Origin: FEN-1139 sp964396375
GTDB lineage: Bacteria > Myxococcota_A > Polyangia > Polyangiales > Polyangiaceae
Direction of reading: 5' to 3'
Assembly (NCBI GenBank): GCA_964396375.1
Contig: CAYNEY010000003.1
Coordinates: 1-64,000, forward strand
DNA: 64,000 nucleotides
Shown: positions 52,535 to 60,848 of the stretch, piece after piece
Layout: each line of letters opens with the position of its first letter
Position numbering within the stretch: the stretch's first letter is position 1
Made by a program: the position numbers and the translations under genes
The notes under the pieces: model-generated
Databases searched by the model: none
What the model saw: the letters and a program-made list of their open reading frames with translations, nothing else
What the model was told of the DNA's origin: nothing

Positions 52535-54619
52535 TCAGGCGTCGCGCAGTGCGCCTCGTGCGGGTTCTGCGGCAAGGGGGCGCCCCCGGTGCTCCGCTCC
52601 GGCCAGTGCTGCCAGCGCCTTCTCAAAGCAGAGTTCATCAACCCCAACGAAACTGTGGCTATGTCGGATCCGCACGAAACGGATGGCGGCTTGCGGCAGC
52701 TGGGCGCGTTGCAGGATGGCCAACAGATCCCGATCGGTGAGCTGATCGCGTCGCCCCACGTTGATGAAGATCTCTCGCCCTCGAGCGGGATTGTCGGGGC
52801 GTTGCGCATCGGCGGGATTGTCAAGGCGTTGCGCATCGGCGGGATTGTCAAGGCGTTGCGCATGGGCGGGATTGTCAAGGCGTTGCGCATCGGCGGGATT
52901 ACGCGGACGGCGGTCGCGCCTGGTCTCCCGTTGTGCGGTGGATGATGAGCGGGGCGCTGGCGACGGAGCCTGATCTCTCGATGGGGTGAGCTGGTCCCAG
53001 GCCGGCTCAGTCACGGTGTAGCGGAAGCCGAAATCCTCGGCATCGCTGTTCTCGCTGACCTCAGCCTCCCTGATCGCTGCCGCATTCCTCCGATCATCGC
53101 TTGGGTTTCGGTCGGCACGCGCGCGAGGACGGGGTTTCGGACTCGGGGCTCCGTCGCGTTGGCGGACGGGGGACTGCTGTAGCGCTGTGCGCTCTGCCGG
53201 AGCGTTTGGGCTTCTGGTGGGCTCGGACGCTGCGGTTGGGGCGGGGGGGGGCGGCAGGGTTTGGGCGCGACGGGCCTCAGTGGCGAGGCGTACCGCCTCC
53301 GGGCGAGCGCCAAGGTGGTCTCGCAGGAGACAGGCGACGATTCGCTCGGCTGCGTCGTGGGACATGAGCCTGCGCGCTATGGAGAGGTCGTCAGAATGGA
53401 TCTGTCGAGAGCGAAAGGCATCCTCGAACATCTCCACCACATCGAGTTCAGCGCGGGTACGAAGCTCCGTGGTGGTTGGCAGTTGCCGCTCAACCGGAAA
53501 GATCTTGTAGGTGAGCCGCATGATGTACAAGCGACCCACGTCGGCTGGGGCAACCAGAGAGATCGCCATACCGGTGCGACCGGCGCGGCCAGTGCGTCCC
53601 GTTCGGTGAACGTAGCCCTCCGGGGAGTCCGGAAAGTCAAAGTTGATGACGTGCGTGAGGTGTGAGATGTCGATACCGCGCGCTGCCACGTCGGTGCAGA
53701 CCAAGAAGCGCAGACGACCTTCCCTCGTCCTTTTCATCACCGCTTCCCGATCCGACTGCGCCAGATCAGCGTTCAGCCAATCAGCGGCGTAGCCAGCGCG
53801 CTCCAGCGCTGCTGCCACCCGCTTCGTCTCGTCGCGGGTGTTCGTGAAGACGATGGCACTCTCCGGATTCTCGACCTCGACGATTCGCTCGAGTTCGGCC
53901 AGCTTGTCACCACGCGTCAGGTAAACGAAGTGCTGGATGTCTAGCGCACCGATGTGATCGCCGCTGAGCGTCAGAAATAGCGGATCGCGCAGGCGGGTCT
54001 CGGCATGTCTCTGGATGTCAGCCGGCAGGGTAGCGCTGAACAGAAGGGTCTGGTGCGAAGTGGGTAGCTTGGCGTCGATTTCGTTGATCTGGGGCAAAAA
54101 CCCCATGGAGAGCATTTCGTCGCTCTCGTCCAGAATCAGACACCTCACCTCAGATGGATCGAAGGTGCCTCTTTCTAGGTGGTCGAGCACTCGCCCGGGA
54201 GTACCGATCAAGATCTGCGCTCCCGCTGCTAGCTCGTCGATTTGCCGCGCCATGGGCGCTCCCCCATACACCGCGGTACAGGACAGCTTCTTGTGCTTGG
54301 AGAGGACGGCAAGTTCGCGGAAGACCTGGAGCGCGAGTTCGCGTGTGGGACACAGGATGAGCACCTGCACGCGAGGCATGTTCGCCCGGGCAAGCCCATC
54401 TACCACCGGCATACCGAACGAAGCGGTCTTGCCGGTGCCGGTGCGGGCCTGGACCACGATGTCGCGGCCCCGCAGGGCAGGTTCATAGACCTCCCTCTGC
54501 ACGGGGGTTGGGTGGGTGTACCCCAGTTCCTCGATGGCGAGTCGCAGCTCTGGAGAGAGCGGCAGATCAGCGAAGGTTGGGAGGGAGGGGGTTGACTCGA
54601 TGGACTGCTCTTGATTCAT
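52535..54619 (-). CDS. DEAD-box RNA helicase with DbpA-type RNA-binding domain
   Basis: This is a 694-residue RNA helicase. It has Q motif and GYTHPTPVQ, Walker A in ARTGTGKT, motif II as DESDEML, SAT in FSATLP, ARGIDIS and HRTGRTGRAGR. A linker of about 150 residues is Arg/Pro/Ala-rich and includes a 9-residue repeat. The C-terminal 80 residues (EIFINVGRRDQLTDRDLLAIL, SFVGVDE) match the DbpA RNA-binding domain found in DeaD/CsdA and DbpA helicases, which act in ribosome assembly. It is the second gene of a long minus-strand run. Confidence 0.93.
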   Translation of the reverse strand: MNQEQSIESTPSLPTFADLPLSPELRLAIEELGYTHPTPVQREVYEPALRGRDIVVQARTGTGKTASFGMPVVDGLARANMPRVQVLILCPTRELALQVFRELAVLSKHKKLSCTAVYGGAPMARQIDELAAGAQILIGTPGRVLDHLERGTFDPSEVRCLILDESDEMLSMGFLPQINEIDAKLPTSHQTLLFSATLPADIQRHAETRLRDPLFLTLSGDHIGALDIQHFVYLTRGDKLAELERIVEVENPESAIVFTNTRDETKRVAAALERAGYAADWLNADLAQSDREAVMKRTREGRLRFLVCTDVAARGIDISHLTHVINFDFPDSPEGYVHRTGRTGRAGRTGMAISLVAPADVGRLYIMRLTYKIFPVERQLPTTTELRTRAELDVVEMFEDAFRSRQIHSDDLSIARRLMSHDAAERIVACLLRDHLGARPEAVRLATEARRAQTLPPPPAPTAASEPTRSPNAPAERTALQQSPVRQRDGAPSPKPRPRARADRNPSDDRRNAAAIREAEVSENSDAEDFGFRYTVTEPAWDQLTPSRDQAPSPAPRSSSTAQRETRRDRRPRNPADAQRLDNPAHAQRLDNPADAQRLDNPADAQRPDNPARGREIFINVGRRDQLTDRDLLAILQRAQLPQAAIRFVRIRHSHSFVGVDELCFEKALAALAGAEHRGRPLAAEPARGALRDA
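52790..52897 (-). repeat. 27-base tandem repeat, four copies, in the helicase linker
   Basis: Copies lie at 52790-52816, 52817-52843, 52844-52870 and 52871-52897 and differ by one to two bases. On the minus strand they encode a repeated 9-residue unit (NPADAQRLD and variants) between the helicase core and the RNA-binding domain. The number of copies can vary without frameshift. Confidence 0.92.
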
Positions 54620-54661
54620 CCTGGACCGCGGCGGAAGCTTAGAACGAGCTGGGGTAAGGGG

Positions 54662-55150
54662 CTATGGGCCCTTTGTCCCCGAGACGGGATCGGCTGTGTT
54701 CGACCTCAGGGCCTGTCGCAACTGGTGAACGGCCGCACGACTGGGAGAGAGATCTGTGGAACTCACCCTGACCGATTCTTCAACCGCATAGCGGTAGCGC
54801 TCGACGGCGCGGACGCTGGCCACGGCCGAGGGGTCGGCGGAACACAGCTGCTGCACCTTGGCCAGTGATGACCAAGTACGGCTCAGCGACTCCCGGAACT
54901 GAATGAGACGGTGCCGTTCGGAGTGGTGGTCGCGGGGTGCGAGAGCAGCTCGGTCCACTGCCTCGAGCAGTGCCAGAACCCCCATGCGACAGTTGATCGG
55001 TGTTGGGCCGCCACCAGCGGGGGCGCCGAACCCCTGCCTTAGCACCTGTGTTCCGGCGACGGCGATGAAGGACGTGATGATGATGATGAACGCTCCGATC
55101 CCCAGTCGACGTCCCATACGTTCGGCAGAGCAGGGAAGGTGATCGCTCAT
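54662..55150 (-). CDS. Membrane-anchored protein of unknown function
   Basis: This is a 162-residue protein with one transmembrane helix (GIGAFIIIITSFIAVAGTQV, residues about 16-36) and a soluble part rich in Arg, Ser and Ala that contains helical sequence (RESLSRTWSSLAKVQQLC). There is no lipobox, and the helix probably acts as an uncleaved anchor. ATG 55150 is used; ATG 55117 is in frame. It lies 42 bases upstream of the DEAD-box helicase gene and is probably cotranscribed. No family is recognised. Confidence 0.55.
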   Translation of the reverse strand: MSDHLPCSAERMGRRLGIGAFIIIITSFIAVAGTQVLRQGFGAPAGGGPTPINCRMGVLALLEAVDRAALAPRDHHSERHRLIQFRESLSRTWSSLAKVQQLCSADPSAVASVRAVERYRYAVEESVRVSSTDLSPSRAAVHQLRQALRSNTADPVSGTKGP

Positions 55151-55231
55151 CCTGAGCAGCTGCCTAGGCCGCCAGGAGCACGCAGTCAAATCTGAACTGC
55201 AGGCACGCTTCGGTTTGGTGAGGGCTTGGCG

Positions 55232-56407
55232 ATGGGCCCAGGGTTCGGCCAGGCTGGCACCTGTGAGGGATCGATGCTTGGTTCCAGACCAGTGCTAGGA
55301 AGAGGCCCGGCGGCTCGCGTTCGGGCACCAAATCCGCAACCAACGACCCTAGGTGGCACAAGCGGCGTGGCATTTCTACCCAGCACTCTCGACCAATCTC
55401 TCGAATTCTTCGCTTACGGCGCTGACCAATCCCGGGTCAGCCCGCGAGTGGTGGAGCGGTTGGTCGACATCACGGCTTTTGTCCAGAGTGACTTGGAATG
55501 GGTGGAGAACGCGCTCTTCGCGGCAACCCACGAGGGCGTCGCGCCTGCAACGGACGCTGCGCGCCATCTGGTGGTTCGCGGCGGCAAGCGGGTGCGGCCA
55601 CTCGCCGCCCTGCTGAGCTCGGCGTGCTTCGCCCCGCTCGGTGAACAGGCGCGCACGGTGGCGTTGATTGCGGAACTGATCCACACCGCCACGCTGTTGC
55701 ACGATGACGTGGCGGACGAGGGGCGGGAGAGACGAGGAGCGTTGGCTGCGCGGCTCGTCTACGGTAACGCGGTGAGTGTGCTGGGGGGAGATCTGTTGCT
55801 CGTTCACGCGCTGGAGCGCGCGTCGCAAGACTTGCCGGAACACTTGCCGAGCCTGCTTGGAACCATGCGTGATTTGGTCGACGGTGAGGTACTACAGCTG
55901 CGAGGTCGCACCAAGTTCGACGTGAGCTCCGAGACCTATGAGCGAATCCTCCGCGGCAAAACAGCATCACTGTTCGCCTGGGCAACGCGCTGTGGAGCCT
56001 TGGTTGGTCATGCCTCCGAGGCCAACGCCGCGCTACTTGGCGAATTCGGGCAAACCTTGGGGTTTGCGTTTCAGCTGGTAGACGATCTGCTGGACTACGC
56101 GGGATCCAACACCGGAAAAACGAGCCTGGTCGATCTCTGCGAGGGGAAGCTGACATTGCCGCTGGTTCTGGCAGCAGAGCGCGTCCCCAGTCTGGTGCCT
56201 CGGATCGCGCGCATTCACGGTGGGGATTTGGAAGAAGTGGCGGCTGTGGGCGAGGCTGTGATCCGGTCCGGTGCCTGCGATGAAGTGCGCGCCCGTGCGC
56301 GAGCTGTCACGCGACGGGCAGTGACACTCCTTGAGTCGATCCCGCCCTCACGGAGCCGGGAACTCCTGTGCGCGGTGGCGCTCGAACTCTCGGCGCGGGT
56401 GGATTGA
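55232..56407 (+). CDS. Polyprenyl diphosphate synthase (trans-isoprenyl)
   Basis: This all-trans prenyltransferase makes the octaprenyl- or heptaprenyl-type chain of quinones. The product has 391 residues. The first Asp-rich motif is LLHDDVADEGRERRG and the second LVDDLLDYAG. RGGKRVRPLAALLS, GGDLLLVHALE and EGKLTLPLVLA are typical of the family. ATG 55232 has GAGGG 7 bases upstream and gives a Pro/Gly-rich extension of about 55 residues. A start at 55274 or a GTG near 55367 would give the usual length of about 325-350. Chain length cannot be read with certainty. Confidence 0.88.
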   Translation: MGPGFGQAGTCEGSMLGSRPVLGRGPAARVRAPNPQPTTLGGTSGVAFLPSTLDQSLEFFAYGADQSRVSPRVVERLVDITAFVQSDLEWVENALFAATHEGVAPATDAARHLVVRGGKRVRPLAALLSSACFAPLGEQARTVALIAELIHTATLLHDDVADEGRERRGALAARLVYGNAVSVLGGDLLLVHALERASQDLPEHLPSLLGTMRDLVDGEVLQLRGRTKFDVSSETYERILRGKTASLFAWATRCGALVGHASEANAALLGEFGQTLGFAFQLVDDLLDYAGSNTGKTSLVDLCEGKLTLPLVLAAERVPSLVPRIARIHGGDLEEVAAVGEAVIRSGACDEVRARARAVTRRAVTLLESIPPSRSRELLCAVALELSARVD

Positions 56408-56413
56408 AGCCGC

Positions 56414-57445
56414 TCAGCTGCTGGGAGGGATGGCGCTCTGCGCACGTGGTGGTCGCGAAGGTGAACCGCTGGATGGCGCCTCGGCGGAAAAGAACACGGC
56501 GTTGATCTCGCGCTCCAGCGCCGCTACCAACTCGCGCTCGAGCGCCGCAAGGCTGGCCGCCAGACGCTCGATATTGCGCTGGTAGACGAATGCCCGAGCG
56601 GAATTGGCATGCTCTTCGGGCGACTTCAGCGCATCCAGCAGAACTGCGGCGCGGGGATCGACTCCGTCGACGATCACCTCCACACCTGGCGCATCCGCCA
56701 CGTAGATCTCCTCGGTGCGGAGGCAGGCGCGGAGCTTTGGGGCAAGCTCGGCGATGGCTCGCTCTACCGCCTGTCGAAAGGCGTCGCGTGACAGAGACCA
56801 GGAGACTGGGGCCAGATCGAGATCGAGCTCACGCGAGCGCAAGAAACACTCGGTGGCGGCCGGGACGTTGCCAGCCTCGTCGTGGATAAGCCCCATGTAG
56901 TAGTGGGCGTCGGGGTTCGGTGGAACCGCGCGGGTCGCCTCAGACACGAGAGTTTTGGCACGGGCCAGATCACCGATCTCGAAGAACGCACGCCCCACAA
57001 GGAAGGTGTGAGCTGGGTTCTGGAACGGGCCGGCCGGGAAACGCCGGCAGATTTCCCGGGCACGGTCGGCATCGCCGCGACCAAGATGCGCGTCGAAACT
57101 AAGCAACAGCGTGTCCACCGTCTCGTCGTCGTTCTCGGCGAGATCCAGGGCCTGCTCGCAGAGATTGAGCGCTTCGTCGAAGTCGCCCAGCGGATGGATG
57201 CAGATTTCCGCCGCATTCAGCATGGCCTCGAGATAAGTGTCATCGAGAGCAATTGCCTGGTGGTAGTTCTCGAGCGCATCTTCGAAGTCACCCTGGAGGG
57301 CGGCCACATATCCAAGCAGGTTGTAGGCCTCTGGCGACTGAGCGTCGAGTTCTAGCGCGCGGCGGGCCGAGAGCTCTGCCCCATTCGGATCGCCACGTTG
57401 CACGAGATCCCACCCACGGTCGAGATGCGCGGAGAATTGGTCCAT
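56414..57445 (-). CDS. TPR protein with degenerate zincin-like C-terminus
   Basis: This is a 343-residue cytosolic protein. Residues about 5-215 form five to six TPR units (AYNLLGYVAALQGDFEDALENY, HTFLVGRAFFEIGDLARAKTL). The C-terminal part (about 225-320) reads like the zincin_1 metalloprotease family (EEIYVADAPGVEVIVDGVDP, RAFVYQRNIERLAAS). However, the expected HExxH segment appears as REINAVFF near residues 312-319, so both histidines are missing and no protease activity is expected. The last 25 residues are Pro/Ser-rich. It lies 91 bases after the L,D-transpeptidase gene on the same strand. Confidence 0.7.
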   Translation of the reverse strand: MDQFSAHLDRGWDLVQRGDPNGAELSARRALELDAQSPEAYNLLGYVAALQGDFEDALENYHQAIALDDTYLEAMLNAAEICIHPLGDFDEALNLCEQALDLAENDDETVDTLLLSFDAHLGRGDADRAREICRRFPAGPFQNPAHTFLVGRAFFEIGDLARAKTLVSEATRAVPPNPDAHYYMGLIHDEAGNVPAATECFLRSRELDLDLAPVSWSLSRDAFRQAVERAIAELAPKLRACLRTEEIYVADAPGVEVIVDGVDPRAAVLLDALKSPEEHANSARAFVYQRNIERLAASLAALERELVAALEREINAVFFSAEAPSSGSPSRPPRAQSAIPPSS

Positions 57446-57536
57446 GGATCGACGCCCTCATTTGGGCTTCGGTCGGCACACTGTCAAGGAAATCCTCGGC
57501 TGGTCCAGGCGACCTCTGGGCCAACGCTTCCGGTGC

Positions 57537-59258
57537 CTAGTCGCGGACGACGATCAGGCTGCCTGGACGTTTCTCGGTCGAGACGGTTCCATGCCACCCT
57601 TCCGGGTGGGTGGGTGTGGTGGCGAAAAACACCCGTTTGGCGTCGAGTGGGGCCATGTTGATGCAGCCATGGCTCATCTGGATACCGAAGTTACGATGCC
57701 AGAAGGCGCCGTGGATAGCGTAGGAGCGATGAAAGTACATTACGTAGGGGACGTCTTCGATGCTGTAGGGGTGGTCACCCGCCGCCGAACCGTCCCCGTC
57801 CATGGTCGTCGTGAGGTGTTTCTCCCGGATCCGCCAGCTGCCAAGAGGGGTAGAGTGGTCTTTCTCCTTGACCTTGGACTTCTTGCCGCTCGAGATAAGC
57901 GTCGCAAAAGTGGGGGTAGCCCCCTGATAGAGCACCAGAGTTTGAGTGGACAGATTGACATCCACCCAAGGTTCGTTGGCCCCCACCTCGCCAGGCGGCG
58001 AGGTGGCTTCTGCCACACGAACGTGAGCCGCTCGAATCCACTTCCCGTCGACCAGTCTACGGTAGTTGATGTTCTTCAGTTCAACCGTTTCGTTGGTGAG
58101 TGACAGCGCTCGAAAGGCTGCCACGCTTCCGTCTGCGACGACCTGACCCTTGTCACGATCGATGGTGTAGATAGTGGATTTCTCGCGCCCACCGTACACC
58201 CAGCCGACTGGCAGATGATGTTCGACGTCTAGCTCAACGCCTCGAAAGTCTGATGCCGAGGCGGGGCTCATGCGATCGGCGGGCGCGATGAGTCCCTTGG
58301 TGGTCTTGTGCCACAGCCGCTGGTTCCACCGAAAGGTCTTGTCGACAGCGATGTAGAATCCCTTAACCATTCGCAGCGCCAGCACGCCATCTGAGTCTGC
58401 GCGAAGGTCATCCAGTTTGACCTGGTGGAGTTTGTCCTCCGCGTCTTCGCGCTGCCACCACGGGCGAGTGTCTTCTTCGGGCGCATTCACCGACGCCAGT
58501 GCTTGAGGAGAGAGAGCTGTGAAGCTCGGGTTTGGTGCTGGAAGAGTAACTGGGCTGGTGTTGCTGCTTGACGGCATGGCAGAGGGCGCCGGCTCGGGTG
58601 GCGTGCTGCTTATGGGAGGAGGAGCCTCGGCGGACGTTCCAGGTGAGGACGAAGCGAGAGGTTTTGGTGCCGGCTTTTTTTTGTCGAGGTAGGGCTCATA
58701 GGCCAACATCTGCTCTCTGGTGGGGATCGAGCGGTAGAGTGGGGTGCCGTTGTGGACGTTTCGCATGTACTGATAGGGCAGCACCGCTTCCAAATCAGGC
58801 TTCCGAATCACGAAGCGAATCTTCTTGTCGTTCTCATCCAGCGTTCCGCTCGCCGCGCAGATCTCTCCTCCTTCGAGCACGCTCAGCCAGCCTGCCTCGC
58901 AACCAGGACCTTTCTCAGGTGCGCCAAGGACTGGGATCCGACCACCGCTTTGTGCGTATCCGAGCTTGGCCGTCCGTTCTTTGGTGCGGCTCTCGTAGAT
59001 TGCGACGCCGGGGACGGTTACCGTGAAGAACGGTCCCGGATGGGGAGGCGGGGGCGATGCTATGCTGGGGACAGGCGCCGTGTCGGAGCTGTGTGGAGAG
59101 GGCAAGGCCGAAGCGGTTGTGGTCGCCGAGGTCTGGAGGGTCGCGGACGGCTTAGGTTCGGTTCTGCGAGGCGGTTCCTCCCGCTCACAGCCGACGCTGA
59201 GTAATGCAAGCGCAAATACGATGCCGTAGGTTGGTGACGGTGGTTGGGATGGGTTCAT
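57537..59258 (-). CDS. L,D-transpeptidase (YkuD domain) lipoprotein
   Basis: This 573-residue lipoprotein has lipobox LLSVGC (Cys24) and a long Pro/Ser/Thr-rich tether (about 30-85, with a second at 200-260). An SH3-like or other wall-binding region may lie between (about 85-200). The catalytic YkuD domain is C-terminal: SYAIHGAFWHRNFGIQMSHGC with the nucleophile Cys532 and the conserved HG and SHGC elements. Such enzymes make 3-3 peptidoglycan crosslinks or attach proteins to the wall. It is followed on the same strand by the TPR/zincin-like gene and is divergent from the repeat-bearing membrane protein. Confidence 0.9.
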   Translation of the reverse strand: MNPSQPPSPTYGIVFALALLSVGCEREEPPRRTEPKPSATLQTSATTTASALPSPHSSDTAPVPSIASPPPPHPGPFFTVTVPGVAIYESRTKERTAKLGYAQSGGRIPVLGAPEKGPGCEAGWLSVLEGGEICAASGTLDENDKKIRFVIRKPDLEAVLPYQYMRNVHNGTPLYRSIPTREQMLAYEPYLDKKKPAPKPLASSSPGTSAEAPPPISSTPPEPAPSAMPSSSNTSPVTLPAPNPSFTALSPQALASVNAPEEDTRPWWQREDAEDKLHQVKLDDLRADSDGVLALRMVKGFYIAVDKTFRWNQRLWHKTTKGLIAPADRMSPASASDFRGVELDVEHHLPVGWVYGGREKSTIYTIDRDKGQVVADGSVAAFRALSLTNETVELKNINYRRLVDGKWIRAAHVRVAEATSPPGEVGANEPWVDVNLSTQTLVLYQGATPTFATLISSGKKSKVKEKDHSTPLGSWRIREKHLTTTMDGDGSAAGDHPYSIEDVPYVMYFHRSYAIHGAFWHRNFGIQMSHGCINMAPLDAKRVFFATTPTHPEGWHGTVSTEKRPGSLIVVRD

Positions 59259-59402
59259 GAGGAGTTGACAGGCGTCGCCGGGGGGATCTTCGGGGATCTA
59301 TCGCAGCTTCTGGTTCTTGGCACCCAACCGGGCAGGATCCGGTGGGGGAGATTTCCGAGGCACGAGTTCGCGCCCCGAACAAGCTCGGGTTATGTTCGGC
59401 AC

Positions 59403-60848
59403 GTGCAGGGTAGTCTGAGCCAGATCCTCGAGAGTTCCGAAGGCCGGCGGGGCTGGTGGCGATGGGTGGCCTTCTCCCTGCTCCTCCACCTTCCACTCAG
59501 TCCGGCCGTTCCGTTGCTTGGCCTGGCGACTTTCTTGCTGGGACGCAGCGAAGTTCCGGACGAGCCAAGCGAGGCGCTGGAAGGGATCCCGATCGAGTTC
59601 TTGGAGACTCAGTCTGCTCCCCCGCGGCAGATCCCGTCACCCGAGGAAGGGGCTGCTGTCTCGGTACTCACCGCAGTGCCCCTGCCGCGACCGAAGCCAA
59701 TCATCTCGGCGGATGCGGGGACGGACGGTGGACTCGATGGCGGACTCGACGGCGGACTCGACGGCGGGCTCGACGGCGGATTCGACGGTGGATTCGACGG
59801 CGGACTCGACGGCGGACTCGACGGTGGATTCGACGGCGGACTCGACGGCGGACTCGACGGCGGGCTCGACGGCGGACTCGACGGCGGGCTCGACGGCGGG
59901 CTCGACGGCGACGCGAGTCTGTTGCCGGATCCTTTGAGCATCAAGGGCCCGCTTACCAAGCTTGCTCCATCCAATGCCAACGTGCGGCTCCATTTCTTCG
60001 TGGATGCTCTCGGCAGACATCCTGCGGGAGCCGTGATCGGCGAGCTTCTGATGATGGATCCACAATGGCAGAGTCTGCTCGGCACAAGTGGTATTGACCC
60101 GATCCGTGACCTCGACCAGATCGTGCTCTACGGTCCCCAACTCGTCCGCACGCGTGAGCTAGCGGCGATCGTTGCCTTCGATTCGAAGGTAAAGGATGTG
60201 GAATACCGGGTGAACACCCTGGTGCGCGCATTCTCGGGGAGTATCGAGAAGGAGGGAGCGAAGACCGTGGGACGCGCCGTCCTCGACGGCGCCCCACGGC
60301 TCCTCGTGATCTACCCGAATCGGGTGGTGGCTATGGTGCCCGATCAGAGCAGTGCCGCTCGAGATGCGGTGGCGGTGGAGCGGTTGGTTCTCCCCAGTCC
60401 AGCTGATTCGGCGGATGTGGTGGTGGCCGCCCTGAAGACGCCACACCGTGTCCGAGTCTTGCGGAGATTGGGGTTGACCGTACCCGAATCGATCGAGTCG
60501 GTACGGGTGGTCGTGTCCGGCCTTCGAAGCGGCGGTGCGCGGATCCGTCTCACCGCAGTGGATGCCTCGAGCGAGAGTGCGTTGACCCACCAGGAGCTTC
60601 TCACTCCGCAGCTCAACCGTCTGAGCGGTGGCTTTGTGCGGTTCACGCTGGAGGCAAAGGGGCGCGAGCTTGTGGGAGAGGCGGAGGTGACCGGGCTCCA
60701 GATTGGCTTCTTGCTCTCTCAGATCCGTGGGCTGATTGAGGAACAGAAGACTTCCAGGCGCGCTCGCGATCCGAAGGCCGTTAGCTCGGCATCCGAGGAG
60801 CGGCACGGCACACCGGCGGCGGTCGGGACTAGCTCGCGCGCTCGTTGA
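59403..60848 (+). CDS. Membrane-anchored protein with (GGLD)n linker
   Basis: This is a 481-residue protein. An N-terminal hydrophobic helix (WWRWVAFSLLLHLPLSPAVPL, residues about 15-40) is followed by a Pro-rich segment, then a 60-residue linker of fifteen GG(L/F)D units (residues about 109-168). After that comes a folded domain of about 270 residues with IDPIRDLDQIVLYGP, LLVIYPNRVVAMVPDQ and VAALKTPHRVRVLRRLG, of unrecognised family. The short N-terminal arm, helix and Pro-rich stretch resemble TonB-like periplasm-spanning proteins. GTG 59403 is the likely start; the frame extends upstream to 59244. Its 3' end overlaps the convergent gene by 20 bases. Confidence 0.65.
   Translation: MQGSLSQILESSEGRRGWWRWVAFSLLLHLPLSPAVPLLGLATFLLGRSEVPDEPSEALEGIPIEFLETQSAPPRQIPSPEEGAAVSVLTAVPLPRPKPIISADAGTDGGLDGGLDGGLDGGLDGGFDGGFDGGLDGGLDGGFDGGLDGGLDGGLDGGLDGGLDGGLDGDASLLPDPLSIKGPLTKLAPSNANVRLHFFVDALGRHPAGAVIGELLMMDPQWQSLLGTSGIDPIRDLDQIVLYGPQLVRTRELAAIVAFDSKVKDVEYRVNTLVRAFSGSIEKEGAKTVGRAVLDGAPRLLVIYPNRVVAMVPDQSSAARDAVAVERLVLPSPADSADVVVAALKTPHRVRVLRRLGLTVPESIESVRVVVSGLRSGGARIRLTAVDASSESALTHQELLTPQLNRLSGGFVRFTLEAKGRELVGEAEVTGLQIGFLLSQIRGLIEEQKTSRRARDPKAVSSASEERHGTPAAVGTSSRAR
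59727..59906 (+). repeat. 12-base tandem repeat, fifteen copies, coding for GG(L/F)D
   Basis: Near-identical units of the form ggcggactcgac run from 59727 to 59906, with variants ggcgggctcgac, ggtggattcgac and ggcggattcgac. They encode a Gly- and Asp-rich linker. Arrays of this kind are prone to copy-number change. Confidence 0.95.

Noticed and set aside
59727..59906. Regular repeat considered as a CRISPR array
   Set aside because: Units are 12 bases with no spacers and encode an in-frame protein linker.
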